Below, in pieces: positions 28,387 through 37,854 of a stretch of DNA of 64,000 bases. Every line of letters starts with the position of its first letter. Positions within the stretch are counted from its first letter, which is position 1. Source of the stretch: AP-15 sp963712825 (GTDB lineage Bacteria > Pseudomonadota > Alphaproteobacteria > ATCC43930 > CGMCC-115725); assembly GCA_963712825.1 (NCBI GenBank), contig CAVQJP010000016.1, forward strand, positions 248,001 to 312,000, given 5' to 3'. The notes below the pieces were generated by a model. It saw only the letters and a program-made list of their open reading frames with translations, was not told the origin of the DNA and did no database searches. The position numbers were made by a program, and so were the translations under genes.

Positions 28387-28469
28387 TTTCACTCTCCCGA
28401 ATGCCAGTCCTTTATCCCAGCACAGCACCGTCCCGGCATCAAGCCTGCGGGCGAAGCGCCGACATCAGG

Positions 28470-29462
28470 TCAGCCGAGCCGCGGCAGCACCTCGTCGGTC
28501 AGCAGCAGAAAGGATTCATGGCTCAACGGTGCGCAGAGCAGGTAATCGAGCCCGATCTCCTCGCGTAACCGCAGTATCTGGTCGACGACCGCGTCGGGGG
28601 TGCCGTGCAGGATCACCTCGTCGACATAGCGCCGGACCGGGTCGACGTCGTCGGGGGTAAAGCTGGCGTGCATGACCGGGCGGTGCTGGGCGCCGAGATA
28701 GGAATTGACGATCCATTCGGCGCCGCCGCGCGCAACCGCGGCTGCTGCCTCGGCATTGCGCGCGAGTGCCACCAGCCGCGCCACGGGGATGTCGCGCCCG
28801 GCGTCGGGAAATCCGGCGGCGGCCAGTTTTTCGGCATAGCGCCGGCGCTTGCGGCCGATCTCCGCCGCCGAGGAATGCGGGTCCATCAGGATCGAAAAGC
28901 CGCGGCCGGCCGCCCAGTCGAGGGCGCCATCCGAGCTTGCCGCCATCCACACCGGCGGATGCGGGCGCTGCGTCGGCTTGGGCAGGACCTCGACCCCGTC
29001 AAAGCGGAAATGCTCGCCCGCAAAATGCAGCCGCTCGTCGCTCCAGGCGCGCAGCACGATCTCGACGGTTTCGCGAAAGCGCGCCGTGCTCTCCTCGGGG
29101 GGCACGCCAAAGGCCTCGAACTCGACGCGCGCAAAGCCGCGCCCCGCACCCCAATTGACCCGGCCGCCCGACAGCACGTCGAGGAGCGCCACCTCCTCGG
29201 CGAGCCGCAGCGGGTGATAGAACGGCGCCAGGGACACCCCGGTGCCGATGCGCAGGCGCCGAGTGCGCGCCGCGGCGAGGGTCCCGACCATGTGCACCGA
29301 CGGGCACACGCTGAAGCTCGAAAAATGGTGCTCGGCGAGCCATACCGCGTCGTAGCCGGCCCGATCCATGATCTCGATGCGCTCGAGCGCGCGGGCATAG
29401 ACCGTTGCCAGGTCGACCCGCCGCTCCGGCCAGCTGAAGAACTGCAAGACGGCGAACTTCAT
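28470..29462 (-). CDS. LLM-class flavin-dependent oxidoreductase
   Basis: A 330-aa luciferase-like monooxygenase with a TIM-barrel fold. MKFAVLQFFSWPE starts strand 1; WLAEHHFSSFSVCPS, LSGGRVNWGAGRGF and RPHPPVWMAASS are the typical flavin-binding and barrel motifs. Substrate and cofactor source are unknown. The start codon is opposite the upstream end of the topoisomerase reading frame, and the two genes are divergent. Confidence 0.88.
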   Translation of the reverse strand: MKFAVLQFFSWPERRVDLATVYARALERIEIMDRAGYDAVWLAEHHFSSFSVCPSVHMVGTLAAARTRRLRIGTGVSLAPFYHPLRLAEEVALLDVLSGGRVNWGAGRGFARVEFEAFGVPPEESTARFRETVEIVLRAWSDERLHFAGEHFRFDGVEVLPKPTQRPHPPVWMAASSDGALDWAAGRGFSILMDPHSSAAEIGRKRRRYAEKLAAAGFPDAGRDIPVARLVALARNAEAAAAVARGGAEWIVNSYLGAQHRPVMHASFTPDDVDPVRRYVDEVILHGTPDAVVDQILRLREEIGLDYLLCAPLSHESFLLLTDEVLPRLG

Positions 29463-29578
29463 TGGGCGACGATAGCGGCGGAGCGGCGGCGGGTCCAGCC
29501 GGCGGCTTTCCGGTGCCGGCGCGCGCCCTCGCCGCAGGCTGCCGGAACCGGCGGAGCTTGATCGGGTTAGCCGGGTAC

Positions 29579-30991
29579 ATGACCCAAGCGAATAAAGAAG
29601 AAATGACCACCCCCAACGCTTCGGCCCCGACGAGGGCGGCGCCCGTCGGCTCCTCGGGCAGGGACGAAAAAAAGACCGCGTCCCGAAGTGGTCGCCGCAA
29701 GAGCGCCGCCGCGCTCAACGGCAAGAATCATGACGACGCCGCTGCGACCGCGACGCGGCGCCTGCCGGTGCCGGCGGAATTGGCGGCAGCGGCTGCCCTC
29801 GATCCCGTCGCCGCAGCGCGCGCCGCCCAGCTGCGCCACGTCAGCGACGAGGCGCCGGGCATCACCCGCCACAAGGCCGAGCACGGTTTCGACTACCGCG
29901 ACCCCGCCGGCCAACTGATCGACGACTTCGAGACGCTGCGCCGCATCAAGGCGCTGGCGATCCCCCCGGCGTGGCGCCAGGTGTGGATCTGCCCGATGGC
30001 GAACGGCCACATCCAGGCGGTCGGCCGCGATGCCCGCGGGCGCAAGCAATACCGCTATCACGCCCGCTGGCGCGAGGCGCGCGACGAGACCAAGTTCGGC
30101 CGAATGCTGCTGTTCGGTCGCGTGCTGCCGCGCGTCCGCGCCCAAGTCGATGCCGATCTGCGGCGCCGCGGGCTGCCGCGGGAACGGGTATTGGCGGCGA
30201 TCGTGCGGCTGATGGAGCTGACCCTCTTCCGCATCGGCAACGTCGAATATTCAAAAGCCAACAAGAGCTTTGGGCTGACCACGCTGCGCCACCGCCATGC
30301 GGTTATCGAAGGCGACCGGATCGAGCTCAGCTTTCGCGGCAAAAGCGGGGTTCGTCACGAGGGCTGCATCAACGACCGCCGCCTCGCGCGGATCGTCAAG
30401 CATTGCCGCGACCTGCCCGGCTATGAATTGTTCCAGTATCTCGACGAAGACGGCCACCGCCACACCGTCGACTCGGCCGACGTCAACCATTATCTGCGCG
30501 AGATCAGCGGCGAGGACATCACGGCAAAGGATTTCCGCACCTGGGCCGGGACCCACCTCGCGGCGATGGCGCTGCAGGAATTGGCCGCTTTCGACAGCAA
30601 GACCGCCGCCAAGTCGGCGATCGTCCGCGCCGTCGAGCAGGTCGCAAAGCACCTCGGCAACACCGCCGCGGTGTGCCGCAAATGCTATATCCATCCGGCG
30701 GTGTTCGAAGGCTATCTCGACGGCACGCTGGTGCGCGTATTGGCGAAGCGCACCAAAGCCTATCTCGCGCGCAACATCGAAGGAATGAGCGCGGAGGAGG
30801 CGGCGGTCGCCGCCTTTTTGCGGCTGCGGCTGACCAAGCTTGCCGGCGAAACGGCAAGCTCCGACCCCGCCCCGCCAAAGCTGAAAGCCGCCGCCGGCGA
30901 AAGCCGGGAGCGGGACGGCTTGCCGGCCGGCGCCGCGCGGCCGCCGCGCAGGACACGCCGGCCGCATCACGCTGTTGCCGAAGCGGAATAA
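29579..30991 (+). CDS. DNA topoisomerase IB, poxvirus type
   Basis: A 470-aa type IB topoisomerase that relaxes supercoils through a 3'-phosphotyrosyl bond. The N-terminal about 80 residues are basic and disordered. The catalytic residues are the Arg in TLFRIGN, Lys in FRGKSGVRH, Arg in DFRTWAGTHLAA, and Tyr in CRKCYIHPAVF. The C-terminal 60 residues are an Ala/Pro/Arg tail. Two starts are possible: ATG 29579 and ATG 29603; the latter has a purine-rich AAGAAG just upstream. Confidence 0.92.
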   Translation: MTQANKEEMTTPNASAPTRAAPVGSSGRDEKKTASRSGRRKSAAALNGKNHDDAAATATRRLPVPAELAAAAALDPVAAARAAQLRHVSDEAPGITRHKAEHGFDYRDPAGQLIDDFETLRRIKALAIPPAWRQVWICPMANGHIQAVGRDARGRKQYRYHARWREARDETKFGRMLLFGRVLPRVRAQVDADLRRRGLPRERVLAAIVRLMELTLFRIGNVEYSKANKSFGLTTLRHRHAVIEGDRIELSFRGKSGVRHEGCINDRRLARIVKHCRDLPGYELFQYLDEDGHRHTVDSADVNHYLREISGEDITAKDFRTWAGTHLAAMALQELAAFDSKTAAKSAIVRAVEQVAKHLGNTAAVCRKCYIHPAVFEGYLDGTLVRVLAKRTKAYLARNIEGMSAEEAAVAAFLRLRLTKLAGETASSDPAPPKLKAAAGESRERDGLPAGAARPPRRTRRPHHAVAEAE

Positions 30992-31032
30992 TCCGGCGAC
31001 GCTGCCGATCGCTCGCGACGAAGAGAGCGCTG

Positions 31033-31965
31033 TCAAACCTTGATCCGGGCTGTCGCCGCCTTCAGCGTCTCGGCGCTGCGCTGCAGCGCGCGGCGCTCGT
31101 CATCCGACATCTCAGGCTCGATCACCTCGACTATTCCGCTGCCTCCGACGACGCTCGGCAAAGACAGCGTAACCCCGTGGTGCCCCTGGTAGGCGCCGAT
31201 CGGGATCACCGCCCGCTCGTCGCGCAGGACGATCTCGGCGATCCGCGCCGAGACCATGCCGATCCCGTGCTGGCTGGCGCCGATGCCTTCGATGATCGCG
31301 ATGTTGGCAAAGCGCACCTCGCGCTCGATCTCGCCACGAAATTCTTGAGGGTCCGCCCCGGATTGCGCCAGGTGTTCGAGCACCGGCATCCCGGCAATGC
31401 GCGCCGACGACCACACAAACACCTCGGAGGTGCCGTGCTCGCCCAAAATCTGGGCCTCGACATCGGCCGCACGGACGCCCAGGCGCCGCCCCAAATGAAA
31501 GCGGAACCGCAGCGTGTCGAGATAGGTCCCGGTGCTGAGCACACGGTCATGGCCGAGCAAGCGAACCGCGTCGGCGAGCGGGTCCGGCGGGTCGGTCACG
31601 ACCAGCACGATCGCCTGCGGTGCGGCGGCGTGCACCCGCGGCACGATGTCCCTGTAGGCCGCGACATTGCTGTCGAGCAGCCGCAACCGGCCCGCCGGGT
31701 CGTTGCGGTCGGTGGCGCCGCCGGCCTTCTCGTTGACCCCGGCCGTGATCATCACCAGCGCCGCGCCGGCGAGGTCGTCGTAGTCGCCGTCGCGCAGCTC
31801 GACAGCGGCGGAGAGCACCGCGCCGTACTGGACGTCGGTCACCAGCCCCTTCGCGCGTTTCCGGTTGCGGTTGACGACGACGATCTCGCGCGCGCAGCCC
31901 CGCGCGACCAATGCCGAGAGGCACGCCGCTCCGACCGCCCCCGCGCCGACAATCCCGACCTTCAT
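31033..31965 (-). CDS. Lactate/malate dehydrogenase family protein
   Basis: A 310-aa NAD-dependent 2-hydroxyacid dehydrogenase. The Rossmann motif is VGIVGAGAVGAACL, the catalytic His is in GEHGTSEVF, and STGTYLDTLRFRFHLGRRLGV resembles L-lactate dehydrogenase. The substrate-specificity loop reads AGVNEKAGGATDRNDPAGRL, which has Glu where LDH has Gln and MDH has Arg, and is longer than usual. Substrate is therefore uncertain. The start at 31965 begins directly with the dinucleotide-binding strand. Confidence 0.85.
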   Translation of the reverse strand: MKVGIVGAGAVGAACLSALVARGCAREIVVVNRNRKRAKGLVTDVQYGAVLSAAVELRDGDYDDLAGAALVMITAGVNEKAGGATDRNDPAGRLRLLDSNVAAYRDIVPRVHAAAPQAIVLVVTDPPDPLADAVRLLGHDRVLSTGTYLDTLRFRFHLGRRLGVRAADVEAQILGEHGTSEVFVWSSARIAGMPVLEHLAQSGADPQEFRGEIEREVRFANIAIIEGIGASQHGIGMVSARIAEIVLRDERAVIPIGAYQGHHGVTLSLPSVVGGSGIVEVIEPEMSDDERRALQRSAETLKAATARIKV

Positions 31966-32129
31966 CCGCCGCTCCTTTCGCGAGTCGGGCGCGATGCCCG
32001 TATCGGCTCGCCCCAATTGATCGGCGAACGGCCGGCTCGGGATTTGTATCCGCAGACTAAGATTGTGGCTTGTCGCCAATCGCTTCGGCGGCGACCGGCG
32101 CAGCGGCTATGCGGCCAGGACGCCGCCGC

Positions 32130-33557
32130 TCAGCCGGCCATCTCGCGGCTGCGCAGGAAATGGAAGAACTCGACCCCCTCGCGCAGGCGCCGGCGCATCA
32201 TTTGCGGGCTGCGCAGCATCTCGGCGACGAGGGAGGCGATCTTTTGGCGGCGGAAGTAAAAGCGTTTGTAAAAGGTTTCGAGCGACTCGAAAATCTCGGT
32301 GTGCGACAGATGCGGGTAGTGCAACGGCGCGATCTGCACCCCGCGCTCGTCGATCAGCTCGGCATGACTGGTGTCGAGCCAGCCGTTCTCGACCGCCTCG
32401 CGGTAGAGCTGGGTGCCGGGATAGGGTGCGGCGAGCGACACCTGGATCGTGTGCGGGTTGATCTCGCCGGCAAACCGGATGGTTTCCTCGATCGTCTCCT
32501 TGGTCTCGCCGGGCAGGCCGAGGATAAAGGTGCCGTGGATCGTGATGCCGAGCTCGTGGCAGTCCTTGGTGAAACGGCGGGCGACGTCGACCCGCATCCC
32601 TTTTTTGATGTTGTTCAGGATCTGCTGGTTGCCGGTTTCATAGCCGACCAGCAGCAGCCGCAAGCCGTTGTCGCGCAGTATTTCGAGGGTGGCGCGCGGC
32701 ACGTTGGCCTTGGCGTTGCACGACCAGGTGACGCCGAGCCGGCCCAGCTCGCGGGCGATCGCCTCGGCGCGCGGGCGGTCGTCGGTAAAGGTGTCGTCGT
32801 CGAAAAAGAATTCCTTGACCTGCGGAAACCAGGATTTCGCCCGCCGGATCTCCTCGATCACGTGCTCGACGCTGCGCACCCGGTAGCGGTGCCCGCCGAC
32901 GGTCTGCGGCCACAGGCAGAAGGTGCATTTCGAGCGGCAGCCGCGCCCGGTGTAGAGCGACAAATACGGGTGCAGCAGATACCCGATGAAATAGTCCTCG
33001 ATGCGCAGGTCGCGCTTGTAGACTTCGCTGACAAAGGGCAGCCGGTCCATCTCTTCGAGCACGGCGCGGTCGCGGTTGTGGCTGACCCCGCCGTTTGGCG
33101 TGCGCCAGCTCAGCCCGTCGACCGCGTCGAGCGCGCGGCCGTCCGCGACCTCCTTGACGGTAAAGTCGAACTCCTCGCGGGCGACAAAGTCGAGCGCCGC
33201 CGACGCCCTCAGGCTGTCCTCGGGCTCGACCGCGACCTTGGCGCCGACCATGCCGATCTTGAGCCGCGGGTTGGCGTCCTTGAGCGCCTCGGCGACCTTG
33301 ACGTCCGAGCCGAAGGACGGGGTCGAGGTGTGCAGCACCGCGAGCTCGTATTGGGCGGCGAGCGGCAGGATGTCGGCAAGCTTGAGCCGCGCCGGCGGCG
33401 CGTCGACGAGGCGGCTGTCGGGCACCAGCGCCGCCGGCTGGGCGAGCCAGGTGGGGTACCAGAACGAGCGGATTTCGCGCCGCGCCTGATAGCGCGAGCC
33501 CGCACCGCCGTCAAAGCCGTCGAAGGACGGCGGATGCAGAAACAACGTCTTCATCAT
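32130..33557 (-). CDS. hpnJ: Hopanoid radical SAM protein HpnJ
   Basis: A 475-aa B12-binding-type radical SAM enzyme. The 4Fe-4S motif is GRGCRSKCTFCLWPQ near residue 205, followed by FFFDDDTFTDD and GTFILGLPGETKETI. HpnJ acts late in hopanoid synthesis, in forming the cyclitol ether head group from bacteriohopanetetrol glucosamine. The ATG overlaps the hpnI stop in ATGA, so it is coupled to hpnI. The usual third gene, hpnK, does not follow; a dehydrogenase gene does. Confidence 0.93.
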   Translation of the reverse strand: MMKTLFLHPPSFDGFDGGAGSRYQARREIRSFWYPTWLAQPAALVPDSRLVDAPPARLKLADILPLAAQYELAVLHTSTPSFGSDVKVAEALKDANPRLKIGMVGAKVAVEPEDSLRASAALDFVAREEFDFTVKEVADGRALDAVDGLSWRTPNGGVSHNRDRAVLEEMDRLPFVSEVYKRDLRIEDYFIGYLLHPYLSLYTGRGCRSKCTFCLWPQTVGGHRYRVRSVEHVIEEIRRAKSWFPQVKEFFFDDDTFTDDRPRAEAIARELGRLGVTWSCNAKANVPRATLEILRDNGLRLLLVGYETGNQQILNNIKKGMRVDVARRFTKDCHELGITIHGTFILGLPGETKETIEETIRFAGEINPHTIQVSLAAPYPGTQLYREAVENGWLDTSHAELIDERGVQIAPLHYPHLSHTEIFESLETFYKRFYFRRQKIASLVAEMLRSPQMMRRRLREGVEFFHFLRSREMAG

Positions 33558-34756
33558 AGCGCCTTTTCCCCGTCGACGACGGTCATGCGGCCATTCGGCT
33601 CGACATAGAGGTTCTGGTCCCGCCACGACACCCGCCGCCCAAAGAAGCTGGCGACAAAGACGGCAAAGGACAATAGATCGCGCAACGGCAACAGCCAGAG
33701 CCGGCGCATGGGGAGGCCGACAGCGCGGGCCATGACCCCCGCCGCCGCCCAGCGCAGCAAACAGGTCGCCGCCAGCAATACGCCCGCCGTCGAGCCAAAC
33801 CCGGCGATGCCGGCAGCGAGCAGCGCTATCGCCAGCGGATGGGTCGCGGCCGAGCCGGCAAACCCGATGGGCGCGATCCCGCGCACCGTGCGCGCCCAGC
33901 GCAGCTCGTGACGCCACAGTGCCGCGAGCGACGGCTCCCACACCCGCGCTTCGACAACATAAGGCGACAGCACGACGGCGAGGCCTTGCGCGCGCACCGC
34001 GTCGCCGATTTGCTGGTCGTCGGCAAGCTCGTCGCGCACCCGCGCAAACCCGCCGATGCGGCGCAAGGTCGCACGGCGCAACGCGATCGTGGCGCCAAAG
34101 CAGCCGCCGCCGACACCGAGAGCGTCACCCAGGAGCGCATTCGGCAGGAAACCGAAATTGATCTGCAAAGCACCGAGATCCGACCACAACCCGCCGGTCG
34201 AGACGCCTTTGTACAGGCAGGTGACGACCCCGACGCGCGCATCGCCCAGCGGTGCGGCGACCGCCGCGAGATAGCGCCGATCGACCCGCATGTCGCTGTC
34301 GGCGAGCACCAGAATGTCATGACGCGCCGCCCCCAGCATGTTTTCGAGGTTCGCGACCTTCTGATTGCTGCCGCGGATGCGGCGGTCGACGACGAGCGCG
34401 ATCTCGGCGGCGGGGAAGTCGCGGATCAGGTCGCGGGCGGCTTCGAGCGCCCCGTCTTCCGGGTGATTGACCCCGAGCACGATCTGAACCGCTGGCTGAA
34501 CCGCTGGCTGAACCGCTGGCCGAACCCCTGGCCGAACCCCGGGCTGAACCGCCGTGTGGTCCTGCTCGACAAACGAGCGCAGGTTTTCGTAAAGCCCGGG
34601 CTCGGCGCCGTGCAGCGGCTTCAGGACCGAAACCGCTGCCGGCTGCACTGCCGCCGGCAACGGCCTGCGCGCGAAGCGCAGCGCGGCGACCAGCTGGGCC
34701 GCGAGGCACAGCCAGCCGATGCCGAGCACAAAAGCGATTGGCGATGTCAGGCTCAT
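33554..34756 (-). CDS. hpnI: Hopanoid glycosyltransferase HpnI
   Basis: A 400-aa membrane GT2 enzyme that adds N-acetylglucosamine to bacteriohopanetetrol. It has an N-terminal membrane helix, a GT-A domain with LADSDMRVD (metal-binding D-x-D) and ADDQQIGDAV, and C-terminal membrane helices from about residue 300. An insert of four-residue repeats (AVQP/GVRP, about residues 68-91), encoded by a 12-bp tandem repeat, extends a loop before LGVNHPEDGALEAA. It is divergent from ispH and coupled to hpnJ. Confidence 0.93.
   Translation of the reverse strand: MSLTSPIAFVLGIGWLCLAAQLVAALRFARRPLPAAVQPAAVSVLKPLHGAEPGLYENLRSFVEQDHTAVQPGVRPGVRPAVQPAVQPAVQIVLGVNHPEDGALEAARDLIRDFPAAEIALVVDRRIRGSNQKVANLENMLGAARHDILVLADSDMRVDRRYLAAVAAPLGDARVGVVTCLYKGVSTGGLWSDLGALQINFGFLPNALLGDALGVGGGCFGATIALRRATLRRIGGFARVRDELADDQQIGDAVRAQGLAVVLSPYVVEARVWEPSLAALWRHELRWARTVRGIAPIGFAGSAATHPLAIALLAAGIAGFGSTAGVLLAATCLLRWAAAGVMARAVGLPMRRLWLLPLRDLLSFAVFVASFFGRRVSWRDQNLYVEPNGRMTVVDGEKAL
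34484..34555 (-). repeat. 12-bp tandem repeat inside hpnI
   Basis: Six units of 12 bp. The first three are identical on the plus strand (CTGAACCGCTGG) and the other three differ at one to three positions. Because the unit is a multiple of three, the repeat stays in frame and encodes repeated AVQP/GVRP tetrapeptides. Identical units suggest recent slippage and possible length variation among strains. Confidence 0.9.
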
Positions 34757-34894
34757 CCGATCCGCTCCGCAGCAGTGCCGGGAAACGGATGGCGCCGGCG
34801 GGCGTTCCCATTACAGAACCCGGCGATGGTGCAGCCGGTGCAGGGCGCCAGTGGCGAGGCCATTGCAATTGGTGGCGGCGCGGCGGCGCCTACA

Positions 34895-34900
34895 TATAAT
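34895..34900 (+). promoter_or_regulatory. Possible -10 box for ispH
   Basis: A perfect TATAAT lies 49 bp before the ispH start in the divergent gap with hpnI. No good -35 hexamer is seen at 16-18 bp spacing. Confidence 0.35.
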
Positions 34901-34948
34901 CCGATGCGTCGGCGGGCGGGGCCTGCTATCGGGAGGCGAGGCGAGATC

Positions 34949-35884
34949 ATGCGGGTCGTGCTAGCTCAGCCGCGAGGTTTCTGCGCCGGGGTCGAACGCG
35001 CGATCGAGATCGTCGAGCGCGCGCTTGAAAAGTACGGGCCGCCGATCTACGTGCGTCATGAGATCGTCCACAACCGCCACGTTGTCGAGCGGCTGCGCGC
35101 AAAGGGCGCACATTTCGTGGACGAGATCGACGAGATCCCACCCGGCAGCGTCACCATCTTCAGCGCCCACGGTGTCGCGAGCGCGATCGAGGAGCGTGCC
35201 GGCGCCCAAGGGCTGCCGGTCATCGACGCCACCTGTCCGCTGGTGTCGAAGGTGCACAGCGAAGGTCAGCGCTACGCCAACCAGGGCCGCGAGATCATCC
35301 TGATCGGGCATGCCGGTCATCCCGAGATCGTCGGCACGATGGGACGAATCGTTGGCCGCGTGCATCTGATCTCGACCCCGAAGGAGGTAGCGGGTCTGCG
35401 GGTTTCCAACCCCGACAAGCTCGCCTTCATCACCCAGACGACGCTCAGCGTCGACGACACGCGTGCGGTCATCGAGGCGCTCAAGCTGCGTTTTCCGACG
35501 ATTGTCGGCCCCGACACCAAGGACATCTGCTATGCGACGCAAAACCGGCAGCGCGCCGCGCGCGAGCTCGCCGGGGTCGTCGACGTGGTGCTGGTGGTCG
35601 GCGCCCCGAACAGCTCGAACTCGAACCGGCTGCGCGAAATCGCGGCCGAAAGCGGGGTTCCGAGCTATCTGATCGAAGACGCCGCGGCGCTCGACGGCGC
35701 CTGGCTCGAGGGGGCCTCGGCAGTCGGCATCACCGCGGGGGCGTCGGCCCCGGCGGAATTGGTCGCGGCGCTGATCGATCGGCTGCGCGAGATCGGCGAC
35801 ATCGAGCTCGAGGAGTTGCCTGGAGTTACCGAAAACGTCCGCTTCCGCATGCCGGCGCAGCTCGCCGACGACGCGGCCGGCTGA
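34949..35884 (+). CDS. ispH: 4-hydroxy-3-methylbut-2-enyl diphosphate reductase
   Basis: A 311-aa 4Fe-4S enzyme of the MEP pathway that makes IPP and DMAPP, the precursors of squalene. The three cluster Cys are in PRGFCAGVERAI, DATCPLVSKVH and DICYATQNRQ. Other family motifs are HNRHVVERL and NSSNSNRL. The ATG at 34949 follows GGGAGGCGAGG. It lies between hpnI and hpnH inside the hopanoid locus and 36 bp before hpnH, so precursor supply and hopanoid assembly are probably co-transcribed. Confidence 0.96.
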   Translation: MRVVLAQPRGFCAGVERAIEIVERALEKYGPPIYVRHEIVHNRHVVERLRAKGAHFVDEIDEIPPGSVTIFSAHGVASAIEERAGAQGLPVIDATCPLVSKVHSEGQRYANQGREIILIGHAGHPEIVGTMGRIVGRVHLISTPKEVAGLRVSNPDKLAFITQTTLSVDDTRAVIEALKLRFPTIVGPDTKDICYATQNRQRAARELAGVVDVVLVVGAPNSSNSNRLREIAAESGVPSYLIEDAAALDGAWLEGASAVGITAGASAPAELVAALIDRLREIGDIELEELPGVTENVRFRMPAQLADDAAG

Positions 35885-35920
35885 CATCCATCCAAATCGC
35901 AATTTTGACGAGGCTGTTTC

Positions 35921-37054
35921 GTGGCCATTCCATTGCGCCAAACTATTCGCGTCGGGGCCTACGTGGTCGGGCGCCATCTGCGCGGGGTCGAGCGCTATCC
36001 GCTGGTGCTGATGCTCGAACCGCTGTTCCGCTGCAATCTCGCCTGCGCCGGGTGCGGCAAGATCGACTACCCGGACGCGATCCTGAACCAGCGCCTCAGC
36101 GTCGCCCAGTGCATGGAGGCGGTCGACGAATGCGGCGCCCCGATCGTCGTCCTCGCCGGCGGCGAGCCGCTGCTGCACCGCGACATCGGCGCGATTGTCG
36201 ACGGCATCATCGGCCGCAAGAAATTCGTCTACCTGTGCACCAACGCGCTGCTGCTCGAAAAAAAGCTCGACCAGATCAAGCCGCACCCGAATTTCGCCTG
36301 GACCGTGCATCTCGACGGCGACCGCGAGGAGCACGACCGCACGGTGTGCCAGGACGGCGTCTACGACCGCGCGGTCGCGGCGATCGCGGCGGCGAAACAG
36401 CGCGGCTTTCGCGTCAACATCAACGCCACCCTGTTCGACACGGCCGAGCCCGAACGCGTGGCGCGGTTTTTCGACGAGGTCAGCGGGCTCGGCATCGACG
36501 GCATCACCGTGTCGCCGGGCTACGCCTATGAGCGCGCCCCCGACCAGGAGCATTTCCTCAACCGCCGCCGCACCAAGGAGCTGTTCCGCGGCATCTTCGC
36601 CCGCCGCCGCAGTCATTGGTCGTTCAACCAGTCGAGCCTGTTCCTCGATTTCCTCGCCGGCAACCAGACCTACCACTGCACCCCGTGGGGCAATCCGACG
36701 CGCAATTACTTCGGCTGGCAGCGGCCGTGCTACCTGCTCGGCGAGGGCTATGCCAAGAGCTTCAAAGAGCTGATGGAGGAAACCGACTGGGATGCCTACG
36801 GCACCGGCAACTACGAAAAATGCGCCGACTGCATGGTCCACAGCGGCTATGAGGCAACCGCGGTCGTCGATTCGGTACGCCATCCGCTGAAGGCGCTGGG
36901 GTTGGCATTGCACGGGGTGCGCACCAAAGGCGAGATGGCGCCCGAGATCCCGCTCGACCGCCAGCGTCCTGCGCAGTACGTGTTGTCCCGGCACGTCGCC
37001 GAGACGATGGCGCGGCTGGGAGCCTCGTCAGGCGGCCGCGACGAGCCCGTGTAG
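35921..37054 (+). CDS. hpnH: Adenosyl-hopene transferase HpnH
   Basis: A 377-aa radical SAM enzyme that joins the 5'-deoxyadenosyl group to diploptene, giving adenosylhopane. The cluster motif is FRCNLACAGCGKIDYP near residue 38, with LAGGEPLLH and VHLDGDREEHD following. A C-terminal Cys pair (EKCADCMVHSGYE) is typical of HpnH. Start is GTG. Its last 27 bp overlap the convergent hpnG gene. Confidence 0.95.
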   Translation: MAIPLRQTIRVGAYVVGRHLRGVERYPLVLMLEPLFRCNLACAGCGKIDYPDAILNQRLSVAQCMEAVDECGAPIVVLAGGEPLLHRDIGAIVDGIIGRKKFVYLCTNALLLEKKLDQIKPHPNFAWTVHLDGDREEHDRTVCQDGVYDRAVAAIAAAKQRGFRVNINATLFDTAEPERVARFFDEVSGLGIDGITVSPGYAYERAPDQEHFLNRRRTKELFRGIFARRRSHWSFNQSSLFLDFLAGNQTYHCTPWGNPTRNYFGWQRPCYLLGEGYAKSFKELMEETDWDAYGTGNYEKCADCMVHSGYEATAVVDSVRHPLKALGLALHGVRTKGEMAPEIPLDRQRPAQYVLSRHVAETMARLGASSGGRDEPV

Positions 37055-37705
37055 GGCGCGGGCGGGCGTAACCAGCGCCGCCAGCGCGGTCCGCGTTTCG
37101 CGGGCGAGCCCGCACAGGGCCGCGACCTGCCGCGGCCGGCGCGCGACCGAGGCCAAGACCTGAAAAAGCTTGGGCGTGCCGTTTTCGGCGAGCGGGATCA
37201 GCGCCGCCGGCGGTAATTCGCGGTAGACCGAGTTGGCAATCGTGCGCACCACCACGAACGGAATGCCGGCGGACGTCGCGATCCGGGCGACAACATCGCT
37301 TTCGAGGTCGACGGCAAGCGCGCCCGTCGCCTCCCGGACCAGCCGCTTTTCGGACCGGGTTGCGACAATGCGCCGCGCGCCGAATACCGGCCCCTCGATC
37401 GAGCCGACCTCGGCGGCAAGCCGTGCCACCCGCGCGCGAAACGAATCATCCGCCTGCCAGCGGCCGAGATCGGACACGACCTCGGTCGAGATCACCAGGT
37501 CGCCGGCCCGCAGCCCCGGCGCCAACGCTCCGGCGATGCCAAAGCTGACGACGCAGTTTGCGTGCTCCACCGCGCTCTCGACCAGCGAGGCGGTGCGATC
37601 GCGGTCGCCGGCGCCGACCACCGTCGAAAACCCGGCGGCGCGCGCAATCCGCGCTTCGGCCGCAAGACCCGAGGTGCACAGCAACGCGGCCGGAAAATTC
37701 AGCAT
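37028..37705 (-). CDS. hpnG: Hopanoid-associated phosphorylase HpnG
   Basis: A 225-aa nucleoside-phosphorylase family protein that removes adenine from adenosylhopane to give ribosylhopane. It has VVSFGIAGALAPGLRAGDLVI and the purine-site region AVDLESDVVARIA. The start at 37705 gives the family N-terminus (FPAALLCTSGLAAEARIA); the longer frame to 37819 does not. It is 149 bp downstream of the squalene-hopene cyclase gene in the same direction. Confidence 0.9.
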   Translation of the reverse strand: MLNFPAALLCTSGLAAEARIARAAGFSTVVGAGDRDRTASLVESAVEHANCVVSFGIAGALAPGLRAGDLVISTEVVSDLGRWQADDSFRARVARLAAEVGSIEGPVFGARRIVATRSEKRLVREATGALAVDLESDVVARIATSAGIPFVVVRTIANSVYRELPPAALIPLAENGTPKLFQVLASVARRPRQVAALCGLARETRTALAALVTPARALHGLVAAA

Positions 37706-37854
37706 CCCACTCTTCCGAGGTATCGCTTGACCGAGATGCATATCATCTTGACGGGTGCCCGGCGACACACGCAGCGGGCCGATCCCCTGCTGCCGCGAGT
37801 GTTTACCTGCATTCGGCACGATTCTCTACACCCAAAAGGGTTAACCGTTAGTGA

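Noticed and set aside
33839..34948. In-frame N-terminal extension of ispH over hpnI
   Set aside because: The extension is antisense to hpnI and has no IspH-like sequence; IspH starts normally at 34949 with a good ribosome site.
37779..37845. ACCC/GGGT palindrome upstream of hpnG as a terminator
   Set aside because: The stem is short and no T run follows on the strand where it would be needed.
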